Notes: a model not told the origin generated them from the letters alone. DNA of 64,000 nt from an uncultured bacterium (GCA_905215575.1 CAJMQV010000004.1:1-64000); one strand, 5' to 3'; positions 45,816 through 57,900 are shown, counted from the first letter of the stretch. A program made the numbers and translations.

Positions 45816-48800
45816 TTTACTACGATCTTATGTGAATACTCAGTTTGTGCTGAACGAACATAAAGCACATAGCTTCCTGACTTCAGACGTACAGAAAGAC
45901 TCTCTTGTGTGGTTGGCAAATACATGATGCGACGGCCAGCCACATCGAAGACTTCGACAACGCTCTTGCCCTTCAGACCGCCAATGGTACACATACCGTT
46001 CTCCCCGACCTGAATGTTCTGCTTCTGCTCTTCCGGAGCTTCGATTCTGGTTTCCTCGTCACCCACAGACAGGATCAGGGCGAAGCGTGTGTTGGCCTCA
46101 GCCACGGCATCTACCTGGAAACGGTAGTTGCGACCGCTCTGCAGGTCATGACGCACCTTCAGTTTCTTGTCATACAACTGTACCTTGTCCGTAAATACCA
46201 AACCTTCCTGCTGGGATAACGCTAACTCAAAGTTTCCCGTATGAGTCAGCTTCAGATACACCGGTATCTCAATCTGTTGACTACCCACCACATTGACTGA
46301 CAAATTCTTACCGGATGCCTGTGTGGCGATTTCATTAGCCTGACCATTCAGGCCGCCCCACATCTTCACGGCATCCTCACCAAACTGGTAGGCATCATCC
46401 GCATCACGCATCACACGCACCAGAGTACAGTCATACTCTTTCTTCTCCTCAGAAAGCAATGACAAACGGATTCCCTTAGCGTCATTAATACGATAATGGC
46501 TGAACACCCGGCGATTGATATCCGGATTCTTAGCCTCTGGTGTAATGGTAATGGACGCTCCTGCCTGTTTGGTCTGAATAAAGAACGGCTGCAAAGACTT
46601 GAGCTGCTGCGTCGGGTCGTAGTTCTCAATCATATCCCAAACACGATAGGTATCGGTCTCAGGCTCGTACTGGTACATGTACTTCAGCACATAAGACTCA
46701 TCAATCACGACATTTTGCGGTTTCGTCAGATTCAAGTTATGCAGATAAGGATTACCTACCAGATTCCATCCCTCGTCTTCCGGATTGGCAGACGGATAAT
46801 ATTCCAAATGATCCTTCATCGTCACCGCATAGTTGGCCATCAGATCTCCAACCTGTGTATTCGTATTTACTTTCAGTTTTGAATCTGAATCGAACTCCGT
46901 AACAAACGGAACACCTTCCTTCAGAACACCTTGCAGCAAATCTACCTGCACATGGAACTGTCGATGCACAGTATCTACCACTATCTGAGACTCATTTTCT
47001 ATCTTCTGCTGGTTCTCCAACAAGGAAAGCTGAATAATAGGTTCCAAAGCAACTTTGAAACTGAGCGTTGTATTCTCTGATACTCCCGCCAGACGCAAGG
47101 TTACCGGATTCTCGGCAAACGGATCCAAAGCAGAACGGTCGATGGTAACAAGTATCTCATCCGTCGGCTTGTTTTTGATATCCAGCGTGTCGTTAAGCTT
47201 CACATAATTCTGCTCTACCGCAGTAAGAAGTACCTGAGCATTATCATTGCTAGAAATGACATCTGTCTTAATCTTAAACTGCTCCTCTCCCTCTGTCAAA
47301 ATCACAAGATCACCTTCCTTGATTTCCTTGGCTCCCGTACGATCATAAGCAGACAGAGCAACCTTCACCGGCTTATCCTGCACCTGAGTATTTGTCATCA
47401 GCATGAAATCCACAGATCCATTGATGATATTACCCGGAATCTCGAAGACCGCTTTTCCTGCTTCTACAGATGTTGCTTCGATATAACTGCTATACTCAGT
47501 CTGTCGTCCCATCGGACGCAAAGCCAGCGTGATGCGGTCACCGGCCGCAATCTGCTCCGGAGAATTCACAATCAGGCGCACTGTTTCGGAAGCCGTAAAG
47601 CCCGGCAACTTGGCAAAAGTCAGGGCATAGTGACGGTTCACCAATGGGAATAATTCCGGATGTTCGGCACTGGTACTGTTATAGGCCGAGCCATTAAAGA
47701 ACGCGAATACGCAACGCGTTTTCTTATTACTTGGCTGCTCCAGGAAGAAAGTCTGACCGCTTTCCGTATCTGCTGTTTCCTGAACCAACTCACGGGTCGG
47801 ATTATACAGACCTCCCATATTCTGTTCCTGACGGACTGTACCCAAATTTGTCATCGGCAAACCGCTTACACGATCAACAACCTGTCCGGAAGCTGACAGC
47901 GAATCCATATCCACATAAGCCAACAGGCTTTCTGCATTCATCTTCGGAGCATGGTACATATACTGGCGAATCTCATCGGCCGACAAGGTACGTCCCCAGA
48001 TAGACACCTGATCAAAAGCACCGTTGAAACGACGGTCGTTGCGGGAGTCTACTCCCAGCATCAGCATGGATTCAATCTGAGCCGAAGCTGGTACGAGTTT
48101 ATTGTGATATTCCATTCCGTTAAGATAGATGCGCACTCCATCCGGAGCAACAGTCATGGCTACATGCACCCAACGTCCCACATCGGCAGTAGTAAGGGTG
48201 AAGCTTGACTTCCATCCATAATATCCGTCATTCCAGTGGAATCCTAGATTTCCTCCAGACAAATGCAAACCGCAAACCTTGGAACCGCTTGAACGGGTAA
48301 AGATCAATGGATTCACCCCTGACAACAGATTGGCATTATCAATACGCATCCATCCCATAAAAGTCATCTGGTTCGTACCGTTCAATTTCTGAGGAAGAGA
48401 AGCATTCTCAAAAATCATACCGCCGCTGGTTATCGTCGAAGCATCACCCACACTCTCCGGCATAACCTTATTGATAACCTTCACAGAAACCGGAATCATA
48501 CGGCCATCCTGTCCAATCAGACGGTCGCTGACTTCGATGGCATCTCCGACACGACGCATATCTACAGAAACAGTTCCTTCGGCTACATCATTCTGGAAAT
48601 TGAAATCATCATTGATAATCAAGTATCCTTTCTCCGATGTTATCTTATAGGTTCCGGTCGGTTCTGGCAAACCGGCAATGGCCTCTGCTCTAAGTTTGAA
48701 CTGAGTTTCAGTCTTGTCATAAACAACCAAAGTGTTATCCCAGCTGGCATCTCCAACGGCAACTTCAACAGCGGCCTTGTTCTTCAAGATAATCATCTGA

Positions 48801-51800
48801 CGTCCCTGTATCGTAGACATTGAAATTCCACGGGCTACAAACTGCCCGGTAGAAGCATCCTTTTCCAGGACTGCCAACTTATTCCAGGCCACAGAATCTG
48901 CATAAAAATCAGAAACATACAACGTATAACGCTGTGACTCGTCCAAAGCCTGCGGAAAATACAGATCAGCCTGAATACCTTCCTTCACCGTGCCAAAAGA
49001 ACGGAGCTGGTAAACATCCGAAGCGACTTCATAATATCTTGAATCCACACCGGCATATTGCGTGCTGCCCTGCAAGTCATATTCGTATGCAGCCAATGTG
49101 CCCAACTGATCGTACTGATCCATGTGAAGCTTTAACAGCTGCTTGCTGCCGCTGGCAAAAGTTACATCTGACGCAGCCTCCTTCAGGTCAGACCAACGGG
49201 CAGCGACTCCTACCGGCATAGCGACATAACTGGTTACCGCACGGGTGCGCACGCGCATCCCCTGACGAGAGAAGAGTTCCTGCTCGGCATCCAGCTTTCC
49301 GGCATTGAAATCCTGATAATAGAGCAAATCATCCTCATGTCCCGGATCGTGTGAATACATAATCCGACGCACCTCATCAAGACCATAAGCCGATTTCCAT
49401 ATTCTCAGTTCGTCCACTGCAGCCTTAATGGTCCGACGTTCATAACCATCGGCAAACAAAGACAGATACAAGGAAGAGTTCAGAGTATGCTTCGGCAAGA
49501 TACGGGCCTGCTGGGCTGTTGTATTGCCATTCAAATACAGAACCACATTACCATCGCGATCCTGACTCAATGCCACATGGTTCCATTTGTTTTTCTGGAA
49601 CGAACCAATGACCAGATTGCTCTGCTGCGTAAATCCTTGTTCATAACTTGGCTGGTTAACCATATTAGCCGGAGCATAACGGAACTTTAACTGTCCGTTC
49701 TCCAGAAGAATGGCCCAACCTCTTGTGTCACGCTCAATATCTACCGGACGGTTAGCCAGAATGACACCGTCGCTTTCTGCCTTTATCCAGAAGTCAATCG
49801 TAAAGTTATTATAGAAATAATCTACATATCCCAAATCTACACGACCGCTTCCATCCGAATAGAGAGCTTTGCCGGCCTTCAGAGCATAAACCGGAGCGGC
49901 CACGTCCTTCTGGCGTGAAGCATCCGGAACGACGAACTCAGCAGAAGTAGTGCTTACATCAGGTGACTCACGCAAAGTCAGTTTCAGCTGCACTCTGTCT
50001 CCCGGATTCAAACGGGCAGTCAAATACTGATAAGGAACATGCTGCTCTACTCCATTAACCGTCCAGGTATACTCATAATACATCGGAATGGTCCATTTCG
50101 TATCAATTCCGATGGTCTTACGTCCGTCTACATCAGAGATTTCTTTCAAGGCAAAGCCATCTGCAAAAAAACGATCTGAAGGATGCTCCAGATCAGCCAC
50201 CCAGATACCTCTTCCGTAATCATGTATCACCATTTCCTGAGTGGTATAATTGATCAGTGCGCTTCCGTACTCCAACGGATTATAACCATCCATCCATAAA
50301 CGCCAGCTATTGCTGCCTTTTTCCAGCAAGTAAATACCCGCACTTCCGCAGTAATACAGATCACCCGATCCTTCGTGGAAGAGCAAGCCCTTACAGCTAA
50401 TTGATGAAGGCAATCCTGTGCTGATTTCTTCAACAGTATGAGTTTCAGCATTAATTTTGAATACCTTTCCATTATTCTGACCCAAATAAACGATATTCAC
50501 GTCATTGGGATCTGTTGCGATCTTACAGTTGGCATATTTTGCATTAACCAGACCACTGCTTACATTGACTTTTACCGTCTGGAAAGTGTTTCCATTATCC
50601 GTAGAACGAACAACTGTATTATTTTTGTTATAGACATAAATCACAGAAGTACCATCCTTACCACGGCTCAACGCAAAGTCGTTGGCTCCAGCACCAGCAC
50701 CAGTATCATCTGCTGTATTGGCTGAGATGTTGATTGGAGTACGGCCAAAGTCCTCAATACGATAAAAAGAGCCACCGTCCTGATTGTGCATCAGATACCA
50801 GTTGCCGGTACATACATCGGCTTTGGTATAGCCTGCACGCCATGAACCGAAATCAATACCATCCAGACCACCGCCACCACTACCAGAGAAGTAGCATGTA
50901 CCGCCATATGGGTTAATAAAAGCTTCGGTTCCTTCGTAACCTCTCCAGTTCTCCCAACGGCCATATTTATAAGTCTGCACGTCCACGTCCTGAGTATTAC
51001 CCAACATCACCTGATCGCCAAACTCATTGACCTTAATAGAATAATGCAACTGATTACCCATCGGACCATTGATATTGGTCCACTGATGACCATTGATATT
51101 TTCGTCAATCATCAATACTCCAGAATCTGATCCACGGAATACGCGACCACTCGGATGAGATACGATACAATGATTATCGGCATTATGACGCGAACTGGTC
51201 GTAACATAATAATTCCCATTCGTATATTTAGCCTTCAAACGGTTACCCCAGGCATATTCCCAGAAGTTTTTTCCACCGTCCGTACTGATTGCCGAACTCA
51301 TGGAACAACCATAAAGGCGCTGCGGATTCTTGAAGTTTACTCCAAAGCCTCCAAGCCATCCCCATGGAGACTCGTTACCGAAAGCCAGACCGGAACCGAT
51401 CTTAGCCAAAGGTTCCTGCAAAGTGATCCAGGTTTTTCCGCCATCCATTGTCTTATAAACAGCCGAATAAACGCCATAACTCACATTACGGGAAGCAGTG
51501 GCAAACCACATGGTATCCGGATGAGCCGGATCAATTTCCAAAAATCCCTGAGTGGTTGCCTTGAATGGGAACTCAGAAACAGCCTTTGCCCGAAGAGTCG
51601 TACCGTCCTGATCGTACACGTCGAACACCATCTTCTTAATGTTATATCCTCCATTCTCGTTCTTGGTAACACCATCATCGAAATAATAAATGCTTCGTGA
51701 AGTGGGGATATATACCATATCCCGATTCTGAGGATTAAAGGCAAAATTCTGGAAGAAAGCTCCCTTCGAACCGTTCTCCGGATGCGTTTCTTTCAATTCC

Positions 51801-52753
51801 TCCGGCAAGGTTATCCGATCCCAGCTCTTTCCTTTATCAGCACTGGTCCAAAGTTCATTATACATATAATTTCCCGCCTGCCAGGCTCCGATAAACTTCA
51901 GATTACCCGCCTTGTCCTTGAAACCATAACCACGCTTGAAATTTTTATGGGTAGCTCCTTCTATGCGTGTCCAGTTCTGTCCACCATCTACTGTTTCATA
52001 AACCCGGGTCGTATTGCCATACTTCATGAAAGCAAAGAAATGGTTCCAGTCATCCGGATCTACCGGAATAGCAGAATAGGCACAGATTTTACGGAACTCA
52101 CGGTCCGGAATACGGTCCGTCACACAATCCCAGGTATCACCCAAATCATCAGTACGGAAAATACCTCCACCATCGGGCACCACCATAAGATGATCCGCAT
52201 TCAACGGGTCGGCTACAATCCAATGAATACGACCGGTATTCGGGTATTGTAGCACAGGACGGAAATAGCCTTTGTTACGCTTTCCGTTCAAACGGTCATC
52301 TGGGGTATAAGGAATCTGAGGATAGTAATTATCTAATGTTTTGGAATACAAACGGCGCACACTGGCAACCGTCTTTTCGGAAGAAGTAGTGTCTACAAAC
52401 TGATAAATGGAATCTCCGCCAGGAGTATAACCATAGGTGGGAAGCCATTGCTTGGCATACATACCATAAGCATGCGATCCCTTGACTTTACTCTTACGGT
52501 ATTGCAGGTAATTGTCCATAATACGGACAATCTCCTGACTGTTCCAACCGTCACGAGCCAGTTTAACATACACTTCGTTCTGCAAAAGATCTTCACGACG
52601 CACCCGCTCATACAGAGAGTCCGGCAACGTTTGCAAAACTTTTTCCATTTTGTGTTTTTGTCGGTCTTCTTTTTTTATTTTCTCGCCTGAATACAAAGCT
52701 AAGGGTAATAAAAAAAGACAAAAAGAACTAGTCCATCTTTTCTTAAGCTTCAT
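45812..52753 (-). CDS. Giant Asp-box/VPS10-like, double-LamG surface protein with T9SS tail (copy 1)
   Basis: 2313 residues. The signal peptide is followed by a charged N-terminal region (LARDGW, KQWLPTYGYTPGGD). Residues about 150-850 form sialidase-like or VPS10-like propellers with Asp-box motifs (RTDDLGDTW, ETVDGGQNW, TSADKGKSW, KTMDGGKTW, RSTDNGNTF). Two LamG/concanavalin-type domains start near 955 (DGSGRVDLGYVDYF) and 1445 (TNQMTFMGWMRIDN). The region to about 2230 is beta-rich. The tail (VVEVFDVAGRRI; SGSYVLYV) is a T9SS C-terminal domain. Asp-box propellers include sialidases and GH74-type enzymes, but I cannot identify a sialidase Arg triad, so enzyme activity is uncertain; a glycan-binding surface protein is equally possible. 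It has a paralogous -7 box at 52811 and overlaps the next gene by 4 bp. Confidence 0.85.
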   Translation of the reverse strand: MKLKKRWTSSFCLFLLPLALYSGEKIKKEDRQKHKMEKVLQTLPDSLYERVRREDLLQNEVYVKLARDGWNSQEIVRIMDNYLQYRKSKVKGSHAYGMYAKQWLPTYGYTPGGDSIYQFVDTTSSEKTVASVRRLYSKTLDNYYPQIPYTPDDRLNGKRNKGYFRPVLQYPNTGRIHWIVADPLNADHLMVVPDGGGIFRTDDLGDTWDCVTDRIPDREFRKICAYSAIPVDPDDWNHFFAFMKYGNTTRVYETVDGGQNWTRIEGATHKNFKRGYGFKDKAGNLKFIGAWQAGNYMYNELWTSADKGKSWDRITLPEELKETHPENGSKGAFFQNFAFNPQNRDMVYIPTSRSIYYFDDGVTKNENGGYNIKKMVFDVYDQDGTTLRAKAVSEFPFKATTQGFLEIDPAHPDTMWFATASRNVSYGVYSAVYKTMDGGKTWITLQEPLAKIGSGLAFGNESPWGWLGGFGVNFKNPQRLYGCSMSSAISTDGGKNFWEYAWGNRLKAKYTNGNYYVTTSSRHNADNHCIVSHPSGRVFRGSDSGVLMIDENINGHQWTNINGPMGNQLHYSIKVNEFGDQVMLGNTQDVDVQTYKYGRWENWRGYEGTEAFINPYGGTCYFSGSGGGGLDGIDFGSWRAGYTKADVCTGNWYLMHNQDGGSFYRIEDFGRTPINISANTADDTGAGAGANDFALSRGKDGTSVIYVYNKNNTVVRSTDNGNTFQTVKVNVSSGLVNAKYANCKIATDPNDVNIVYLGQNNGKVFKINAETHTVEEISTGLPSSISCKGLLFHEGSGDLYYCGSAGIYLLEKGSNSWRLWMDGYNPLEYGSALINYTTQEMVIHDYGRGIWVADLEHPSDRFFADGFALKEISDVDGRKTIGIDTKWTIPMYYEYTWTVNGVEQHVPYQYLTARLNPGDRVQLKLTLRESPDVSTTSAEFVVPDASRQKDVAAPVYALKAGKALYSDGSGRVDLGYVDYFYNNFTIDFWIKAESDGVILANRPVDIERDTRGWAILLENGQLKFRYAPANMVNQPSYEQGFTQQSNLVIGSFQKNKWNHVALSQDRDGNVVLYLNGNTTAQQARILPKHTLNSSLYLSLFADGYERRTIKAAVDELRIWKSAYGLDEVRRIMYSHDPGHEDDLLYYQDFNAGKLDAEQELFSRQGMRVRTRAVTSYVAMPVGVAARWSDLKEAASDVTFASGSKQLLKLHMDQYDQLGTLAAYEYDLQGSTQYAGVDSRYYEVASDVYQLRSFGTVKEGIQADLYFPQALDESQRYTLYVSDFYADSVAWNKLAVLEKDASTGQFVARGISMSTIQGRQMIILKNKAAVEVAVGDASWDNTLVVYDKTETQFKLRAEAIAGLPEPTGTYKITSEKGYLIINDDFNFQNDVAEGTVSVDMRRVGDAIEVSDRLIGQDGRMIPVSVKVINKVMPESVGDASTITSGGMIFENASLPQKLNGTNQMTFMGWMRIDNANLLSGVNPLIFTRSSGSKVCGLHLSGGNLGFHWNDGYYGWKSSFTLTTADVGRWVHVAMTVAPDGVRIYLNGMEYHNKLVPASAQIESMLMLGVDSRNDRRFNGAFDQVSIWGRTLSADEIRQYMYHAPKMNAESLLAYVDMDSLSASGQVVDRVSGLPMTNLGTVRQEQNMGGLYNPTRELVQETADTESGQTFFLEQPSNKKTRCVFAFFNGSAYNSTSAEHPELFPLVNRHYALTFAKLPGFTASETVRLIVNSPEQIAAGDRITLALRPMGRQTEYSSYIEATSVEAGKAVFEIPGNIINGSVDFMLMTNTQVQDKPVKVALSAYDRTGAKEIKEGDLVILTEGEEQFKIKTDVISSNDNAQVLLTAVEQNYVKLNDTLDIKNKPTDEILVTIDRSALDPFAENPVTLRLAGVSENTTLSFKVALEPIIQLSLLENQQKIENESQIVVDTVHRQFHVQVDLLQGVLKEGVPFVTEFDSDSKLKVNTNTQVGDLMANYAVTMKDHLEYYPSANPEDEGWNLVGNPYLHNLNLTKPQNVVIDESYVLKYMYQYEPETDTYRVWDMIENYDPTQQLKSLQPFFIQTKQAGASITITPEAKNPDINRRVFSHYRINDAKGIRLSLLSEEKKEYDCTLVRVMRDADDAYQFGEDAVKMWGGLNGQANEIATQASGKNLSVNVVGSQQIEIPVYLKLTHTGNFELALSQQEGLVFTDKVQLYDKKLKVRHDLQSGRNYRFQVDAVAEANTRFALILSVGDEETRIEAPEEQKQNIQVGENGMCTIGGLKGKSVVEVFDVAGRRIMYLPTTQESLSVRLKSGSYVLYVRSAQTEYSHKIVVK

Positions 52754-52810
52754 TTAATCACGTCTTAGTTTAGTTATTACTTGTGTATATTTATAAAAAC
52801 AATCTTTGTA

Positions 52811-52818
52811 CAAAGATA
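52811..52818 (-). promoter_or_regulatory. -7 promoter element (TATCTTTG) of giant-gene copy 1
   Basis: The minus-strand reading TATCTTTG lies about 58 bases upstream of the ATG at 52753. The preceding bases (GTATTAATTACATTTTTG) closely match those before the -7 box of copy 2 (GTATTCATTTCATTTTTG), so the promoter was duplicated with the genes. Confidence 0.6.
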
Positions 52819-52893
52819 CAAAAATGTAATTAATACATTATTTACAAGACGACAGAAGCAAGTTTGTTTAGAATAGTTTAACCCTATATAAGG

Positions 52894-52935
52894 AAAAAAC
52901 AGAAGGGCCGCATCGTATATGACGACACAGCCCTT
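52894..52935 (-). terminator. Intrinsic terminator after the 52978 gene
   Basis: In the minus-strand RNA, the arms at 52922-52935 and 52903-52916 pair over 14 positions, three of them G-U, with a 5-base loop. A U-run (A's at 52894-52899) follows. It separates the two tandem operons. Confidence 0.85.
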
Positions 52936-52977
52936 ACATTATTACAGATGAAAATAAAAAACTCGTCCTATTAAGAC

Positions 52978-54966
52978 TTACATTTTAGGCATTGTAAAAT
53001 CTTTTTCGGCATAGGCATTACCATAAGATATGAATACCTTATAGTCACCAGGCTTTAGATCAGACACATCTATCATCATAGGAGATACATAACGTATTGC
53101 CTTGATAAGTTTCTTACCTTTTTTGTCAAAAATAGCAACCTTAGCAGGTGTAGCATCAGGCAGAGTTATGCGAATGCCTTCGTAACCTGGAGTATGGGTC
53201 ACTCTGGCATTCCTTAATGCAATCTCATGATTTACCGGTAATTCAGAATAATCTGACGGATTAAACTCAACATCCATTTTTAAAGTATTTCCTTTGATAT
53301 TCGTCGGTCTTACATAAAATGTTTGCACCGATTGAGGTTCGCACTGGGAAAGATCCACACTGACATTAAATTCTGTTGAACTTCCTGAAAGAGCCATTGC
53401 CGTATTATCAATATTAAAGGTCACTTCAACAGAATCTGTTGTAGCTATATTATTGATGCCCATAATATAACCCTTCCTAGCTTCAAGATTCGGGGTATTG
53501 AGTTTTTTCCAACTAGACGCAGACGGGTTTTCAGCTCTCTTCTGCGCGTCGTATTCCAGAATATAGTATGCCGGCTTACCCTGTGGAGCATTCAGTTCAT
53601 AACCCAGTTCGCGCAAATTACTGATCTCGTCAATATTCACATTTGAAGGGAAGGAAACAAAATTCCATGCCGAAGGACGAAACTTACATTTATAGATTAA
53701 TTTTTTAACCTGAGGCAGTCCATTTACATTCACTTCGCCAGTCTTCACGCCGTTACCGTATACAATCAACTCATCCAATTCATCTCCGGTAGACAAATCA
53801 ATCGAACTTCCAATATCCACCTTAGAACCGCTGTAAATTCTGAAAACAGAGGTTTTGAACGGTGCCGATTCCCATTCTTCATTTCCCGGCTGATAAGCCT
53901 CAACAACAATATCTGAACTGAATTTATTGATTCTCAACACCGAGCCATCAAGAATCTCGGCATTCAAGTTTCCTTTCACAATTCGGTAGTACACCGGCAA
54001 ACCAGAAGAAGAAGTTGCATTAAGGTTTATCGTAACCGGACGGTAAGCATAGATATCCTGGTTCTGGTTCCAATTAATACTCTGTGCTTGCCTTGTATGA
54101 GGAGTCAGATAGAGTCTTGCTCCTCCCAAACATGAGTGGGCTTCGCCATTACCATAACTAGCCTTGAAAAAGTCTACGATTACAGCCTTAATATTAACAG
54201 GCAACTCATAATCCCAACTTACTTTCTTATTTTGGGTTACTTCCGTAAAATAGTTGACAACTTCTTCTTTTGCAACGCCCTCCATACTAAATTTCAATTG
54301 GGCATCAGCACGTCCACTATAATTTTTCTGGATAGCAGCGTCAGCTACAAAACGATGATATTTACCCGTATCAAAAGCAAACATAATCCATCCCTGAGAA
54401 TGCAAACCAATTCCTTTTGCATAAGTCTGCCCCAACAAGTTAATCACAAGGTTATCTGGAGAACGGTCTATTTTAATATCCCCCCAGCCAGCTTTTCCTT
54501 CATAAGGCAAATCAGAGACATATTCAAAAGCATGCCCTTTGCCATTTTCTATTTCATAATAATATGACTTCAAAATCTCAGACGAAGCATCATCATTAGC
54601 TAATTCTCCATTTATACAATATACAGAAGATTCTGTTATCGAAGCGGCATAAATGGAAATTCCTGTTTCTGAAGAAGTACTCAAAAGAAGCATATCCGTC
54701 AGTTCAACGGTTTCTTTTTTATTCAGAGTCAAAACATTGTCATACCCTGTTATGGACAGGGACTTAATTTCCTTTTGGGCTGTATTCACTGATATATAAG
54801 CATAATACTTGCCATCAGCCGACTTCTCTCCTCCCAAAAGTTTCAATCTGGCATTGGCAAACCAATCAGCCTGCGCCTCTGAAGTTACGTTTACATTCTG
54901 GGCTTCCAAATTAAGGAAACCCAGAATTGTAAATATAAATATTAAAACAAAAGATATTTTTCTCAT
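52978..54966 (-). CDS. Secreted NPCBM-domain protein with sorting-type tail (copy 2)
   Basis: 662 residues. The signal peptide ends near LNLEAQN. Residues about 30-145 form a beta domain. An NPCBM domain at about 155-290 is well marked: GWGDIKIDRSP, INLLGQTYAKGIGLHSQGW, FRFVADAAI-type strand (YHRFVADAAI), then GRADAQLKFSMEG and AVIVDFFKASYGN. An Ig-like segment follows (LNATSSSGLPVYYRIVKG; VEAYQPGNEEW). The shared block is RPSAWNFVSFPSNVNIDEI, YYILEYDAQKRAENP and KGYIMGI, and the tail is AKVAIFDKKGKKLIKAIRYVSPMMIDV. It is a clear paralogue of the 43863 protein. NPCBM modules bind terminal sugars such as galactose or GalNAc in known enzymes. The ATG overlaps the giant-gene stop in ATGA (54963-54966). 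The strict pairing with a giant partner suggests joint assembly. Confidence 0.8.
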   Translation of the reverse strand: MRKISFVLIFIFTILGFLNLEAQNVNVTSEAQADWFANARLKLLGGEKSADGKYYAYISVNTAQKEIKSLSITGYDNVLTLNKKETVELTDMLLLSTSSETGISIYAASITESSVYCINGELANDDASSEILKSYYYEIENGKGHAFEYVSDLPYEGKAGWGDIKIDRSPDNLVINLLGQTYAKGIGLHSQGWIMFAFDTGKYHRFVADAAIQKNYSGRADAQLKFSMEGVAKEEVVNYFTEVTQNKKVSWDYELPVNIKAVIVDFFKASYGNGEAHSCLGGARLYLTPHTRQAQSINWNQNQDIYAYRPVTINLNATSSSGLPVYYRIVKGNLNAEILDGSVLRINKFSSDIVVEAYQPGNEEWESAPFKTSVFRIYSGSKVDIGSSIDLSTGDELDELIVYGNGVKTGEVNVNGLPQVKKLIYKCKFRPSAWNFVSFPSNVNIDEISNLRELGYELNAPQGKPAYYILEYDAQKRAENPSASSWKKLNTPNLEARKGYIMGINNIATTDSVEVTFNIDNTAMALSGSSTEFNVSVDLSQCEPQSVQTFYVRPTNIKGNTLKMDVEFNPSDYSELPVNHEIALRNARVTHTPGYEGIRITLPDATPAKVAIFDKKGKKLIKAIRYVSPMMIDVSDLKPGDYKVFISYGNAYAEKDFTMPKM

Positions 54967-57900
54967 TTCATAGAAATCTTAGTTACAAACTCTTTACCGT
55001 TCTCTTTTATTTTGACCAGATAGTATCCGATATTCAAGCGAACGGAATATTCTGTATTCGAAGTGTGCTCTGACGCAACCATACGGCCAGCCATATCAAA
55101 AATTCTAATATCAGCATTTCCCTTTAATCCAGAAATGATACACTCACCATCACGCACGGTTACAGGATAGCCGACTGTATTTTCTGCAATACCGGTAGTT
55201 TCTTTTACAAAACGAATGCTGAAACGAGAAGTTATAGCACCCTTCTTATCAACATCGAATTCATATTCTGTGTTATCGCCAAGTTCGATACTATGACCCT
55301 TGAGTTTATCAACAAGCAGAACCCGATCAGAACCGGTAAAACCAGTCATTTTCTTTACCTTTAAAGTCATCTTGCCTGTATGACCGGCAGATATGGCCAA
55401 CGGTGCCTCAATACTTGAAAGCGGTAATGTGGTTACGGCCATTGCTTTCTTTGTCTTGTCATACGAATATATCTGCATGGCATCCTCAGACAAACTCCAC
55501 ATTTTCAATGCGTCCTCATTGAAGACACAATCAGCCGAGGCTCCGTTCTCCCACATGAATTTGAGTTCATCAAGAGCTTGACCATCCTCACATAACTGCA
55601 TTGTCAGAGCAACTTGTTCCGCAGCGACATCATAATCCAGCACTTTTCGGTTGATTGCTCTCGACTTGGATATCGGAGTCAGCTCAAAATGAGCATCCGA
55701 AGCCATCGCCTGAACGAAATATGCCGAGAATGGATTGATCAGCTTTTCCGGCTCAAATGTCACCATGTCTGAAACGACATAATTACGAGTGATATTATCA
55801 TAATGATACACATATCTCGCTATATTCGTAGCATTGTAATTCTGATTTTTGGTGACGTTAATTGAAGCCAGATAAGGATTACCGATAAGGTTCCATCCAT
55901 CATCCAAAGGATTCTCTACACTAAAGAAGTTCAGATTTGAATACTTGACATTAGTATTGTTAAACATTACACCTGCCATTCCATTCACCACTCCCGGTAC
56001 ATCAGATACGACTTCCAACTTCACATCTTCATCCAAAATACCTTGTACCAGTTCAACCTTTACCGGATATGTCGGTACCGAAGATGATGCATTGTGCAGC
56101 GTTTTTTCTGTGCCATCTACTGAAAGTCTGACTTTAGGCTCAAAGGAAACCTGAAGCTCTACCGGTTCTGAATCAACTCCTAAAAGATTTACAGTTACCG
56201 GATTCCACGCCAGCTTATTCATTTGTTCATAATCCAATACCACGGTTACCTTAGGATTCTTCACAGAAAGGTCTACCGAATCTGTGAGTGCCTTAGCATA
56301 AGAGGTTTCCTTTATGTATACAGGAACCTTTACTGATGGATTTCCTGAACGCAATGTTACATCAAAATGAATTTCTTTCTCTTCATCATGAAGAACAAAA
56401 GCATTAGCCGGACGCTGTTCCTTATCATAAAGAGAGAGACTCGCCTTCATTGGACGCTCAGAAACACTCTGAGTTGAGAAGAACATCACTTCTACCGCTC
56501 CTTGTATGCTTTGAGCCGGAATCTCGAAAGACACATGGCCATCAGTATCTGCTACACTCTCATAGGACATGGTATAAGGCTCTAAAGAACCTAACGGACG
56601 TATAGCCAGTCTAACCGGATCACCAGAAACCAGAATAGAACTAGTATAGTCTAACTTCAAGACATCCGATTCTCCATAAGCAACATTGTTCAATGGTATC
56701 AACGAATAACTTTCCTTTGTTAACGGAAGTTCCAAAGACCGTGCATTCTGAATATAATTGTAAGAATAGTCCTTAAATACATTCAACGCATAGTCCACAG
56801 GACTGCCATTCGAAGAAACATGTATGCATGCCTTATCATCAACTGATGTATGTGCTACTGAATAAGCCGGATTATATGGAATCTCTGATAAAACCGTCAA
56901 TTCCGTTCCACCATTTGTTCTAAATGATTTACCGGAAACCAACTCAACAGGCATTCCGTTGGAATCCTTCGTATCCATATTGGCATAAGCAACCAGTCCA
57001 TTATTGCCCAACTCAACCGGATGATGCATATAATGCAATACCTCATCTTGAGTCAGAGAACGGTTCCAAACCATCAACTGATCAAAAGAGCCTTTAAAAT
57101 ACTTCTCACCCGAAACAGTCATACCCAACATCATCTCAGAAGCTATCTTGGTCCGGTTCACACTACGGGTTATCGTAAACTTACGGCCATTGAGATAGTA
57201 ATCCATGCCATCCGGACGTGCCACCATAGCGATATGCATCCATCTGCCAAGGTCTGACGCCGTAATGTTAAGATCTGATGCCGTACTCCAGCTCCAGGAT
57301 TCCTCATTCCAATGACATCGTACATTTCCTCTGTCAATATGCAAACCTGTTGCACCGCTATTACTACGGAACATCATCAGGCCAATCATTCTTTCCAAAA
57401 CGGATTTGTCTTCTATACGTACCCAAGTCATGAAAGTCATCGTATTTGATGAGTTCAACGAACTGAATGTAGAAGCATCACCGACATAGAATCCTCCCCA
57501 ATTGCCCCTTACAGCGTTTCGCTCATAGTTTGATATGCGCTGATCGCTGATGGCAAATGAAAACGGAACAACCGGTGCATCATCTGACGATATGCTAACA
57601 ATATTGGAAGTCAAATCATCCAGTTTATCAGAATCAATAATGATCTTGCCTGTAGCCTTTCCCTGAACAAAGTTCAACGGACCCTCAAATCTCACAGCCG
57701 CAGAAGAAGCCTTCAGTCTGCATTCATCTTCCGGTTCTGTTCCGCCACGGAGATAAGCGGTAAACGGCACTTCCGTATATCCGCTTTCTGTCACGGTTAC
57801 CTTACCGGCCTTCATATTGCTTCCTTCATCTGGAATAATCTCAATACCGTTGTCCAGACTGACAATAATCAACTTGTTATTCAGAATCTGCTGCAGAGTC

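Noticed and set aside
45812..52753. Calling the giant proteins sialidases
   Set aside because: Asp boxes are present, but I could not place the Arg triad, the Tyr/Glu pair or the RIP motif with confidence, and Asp-box propellers also occur in GH74 and VPS10 proteins.
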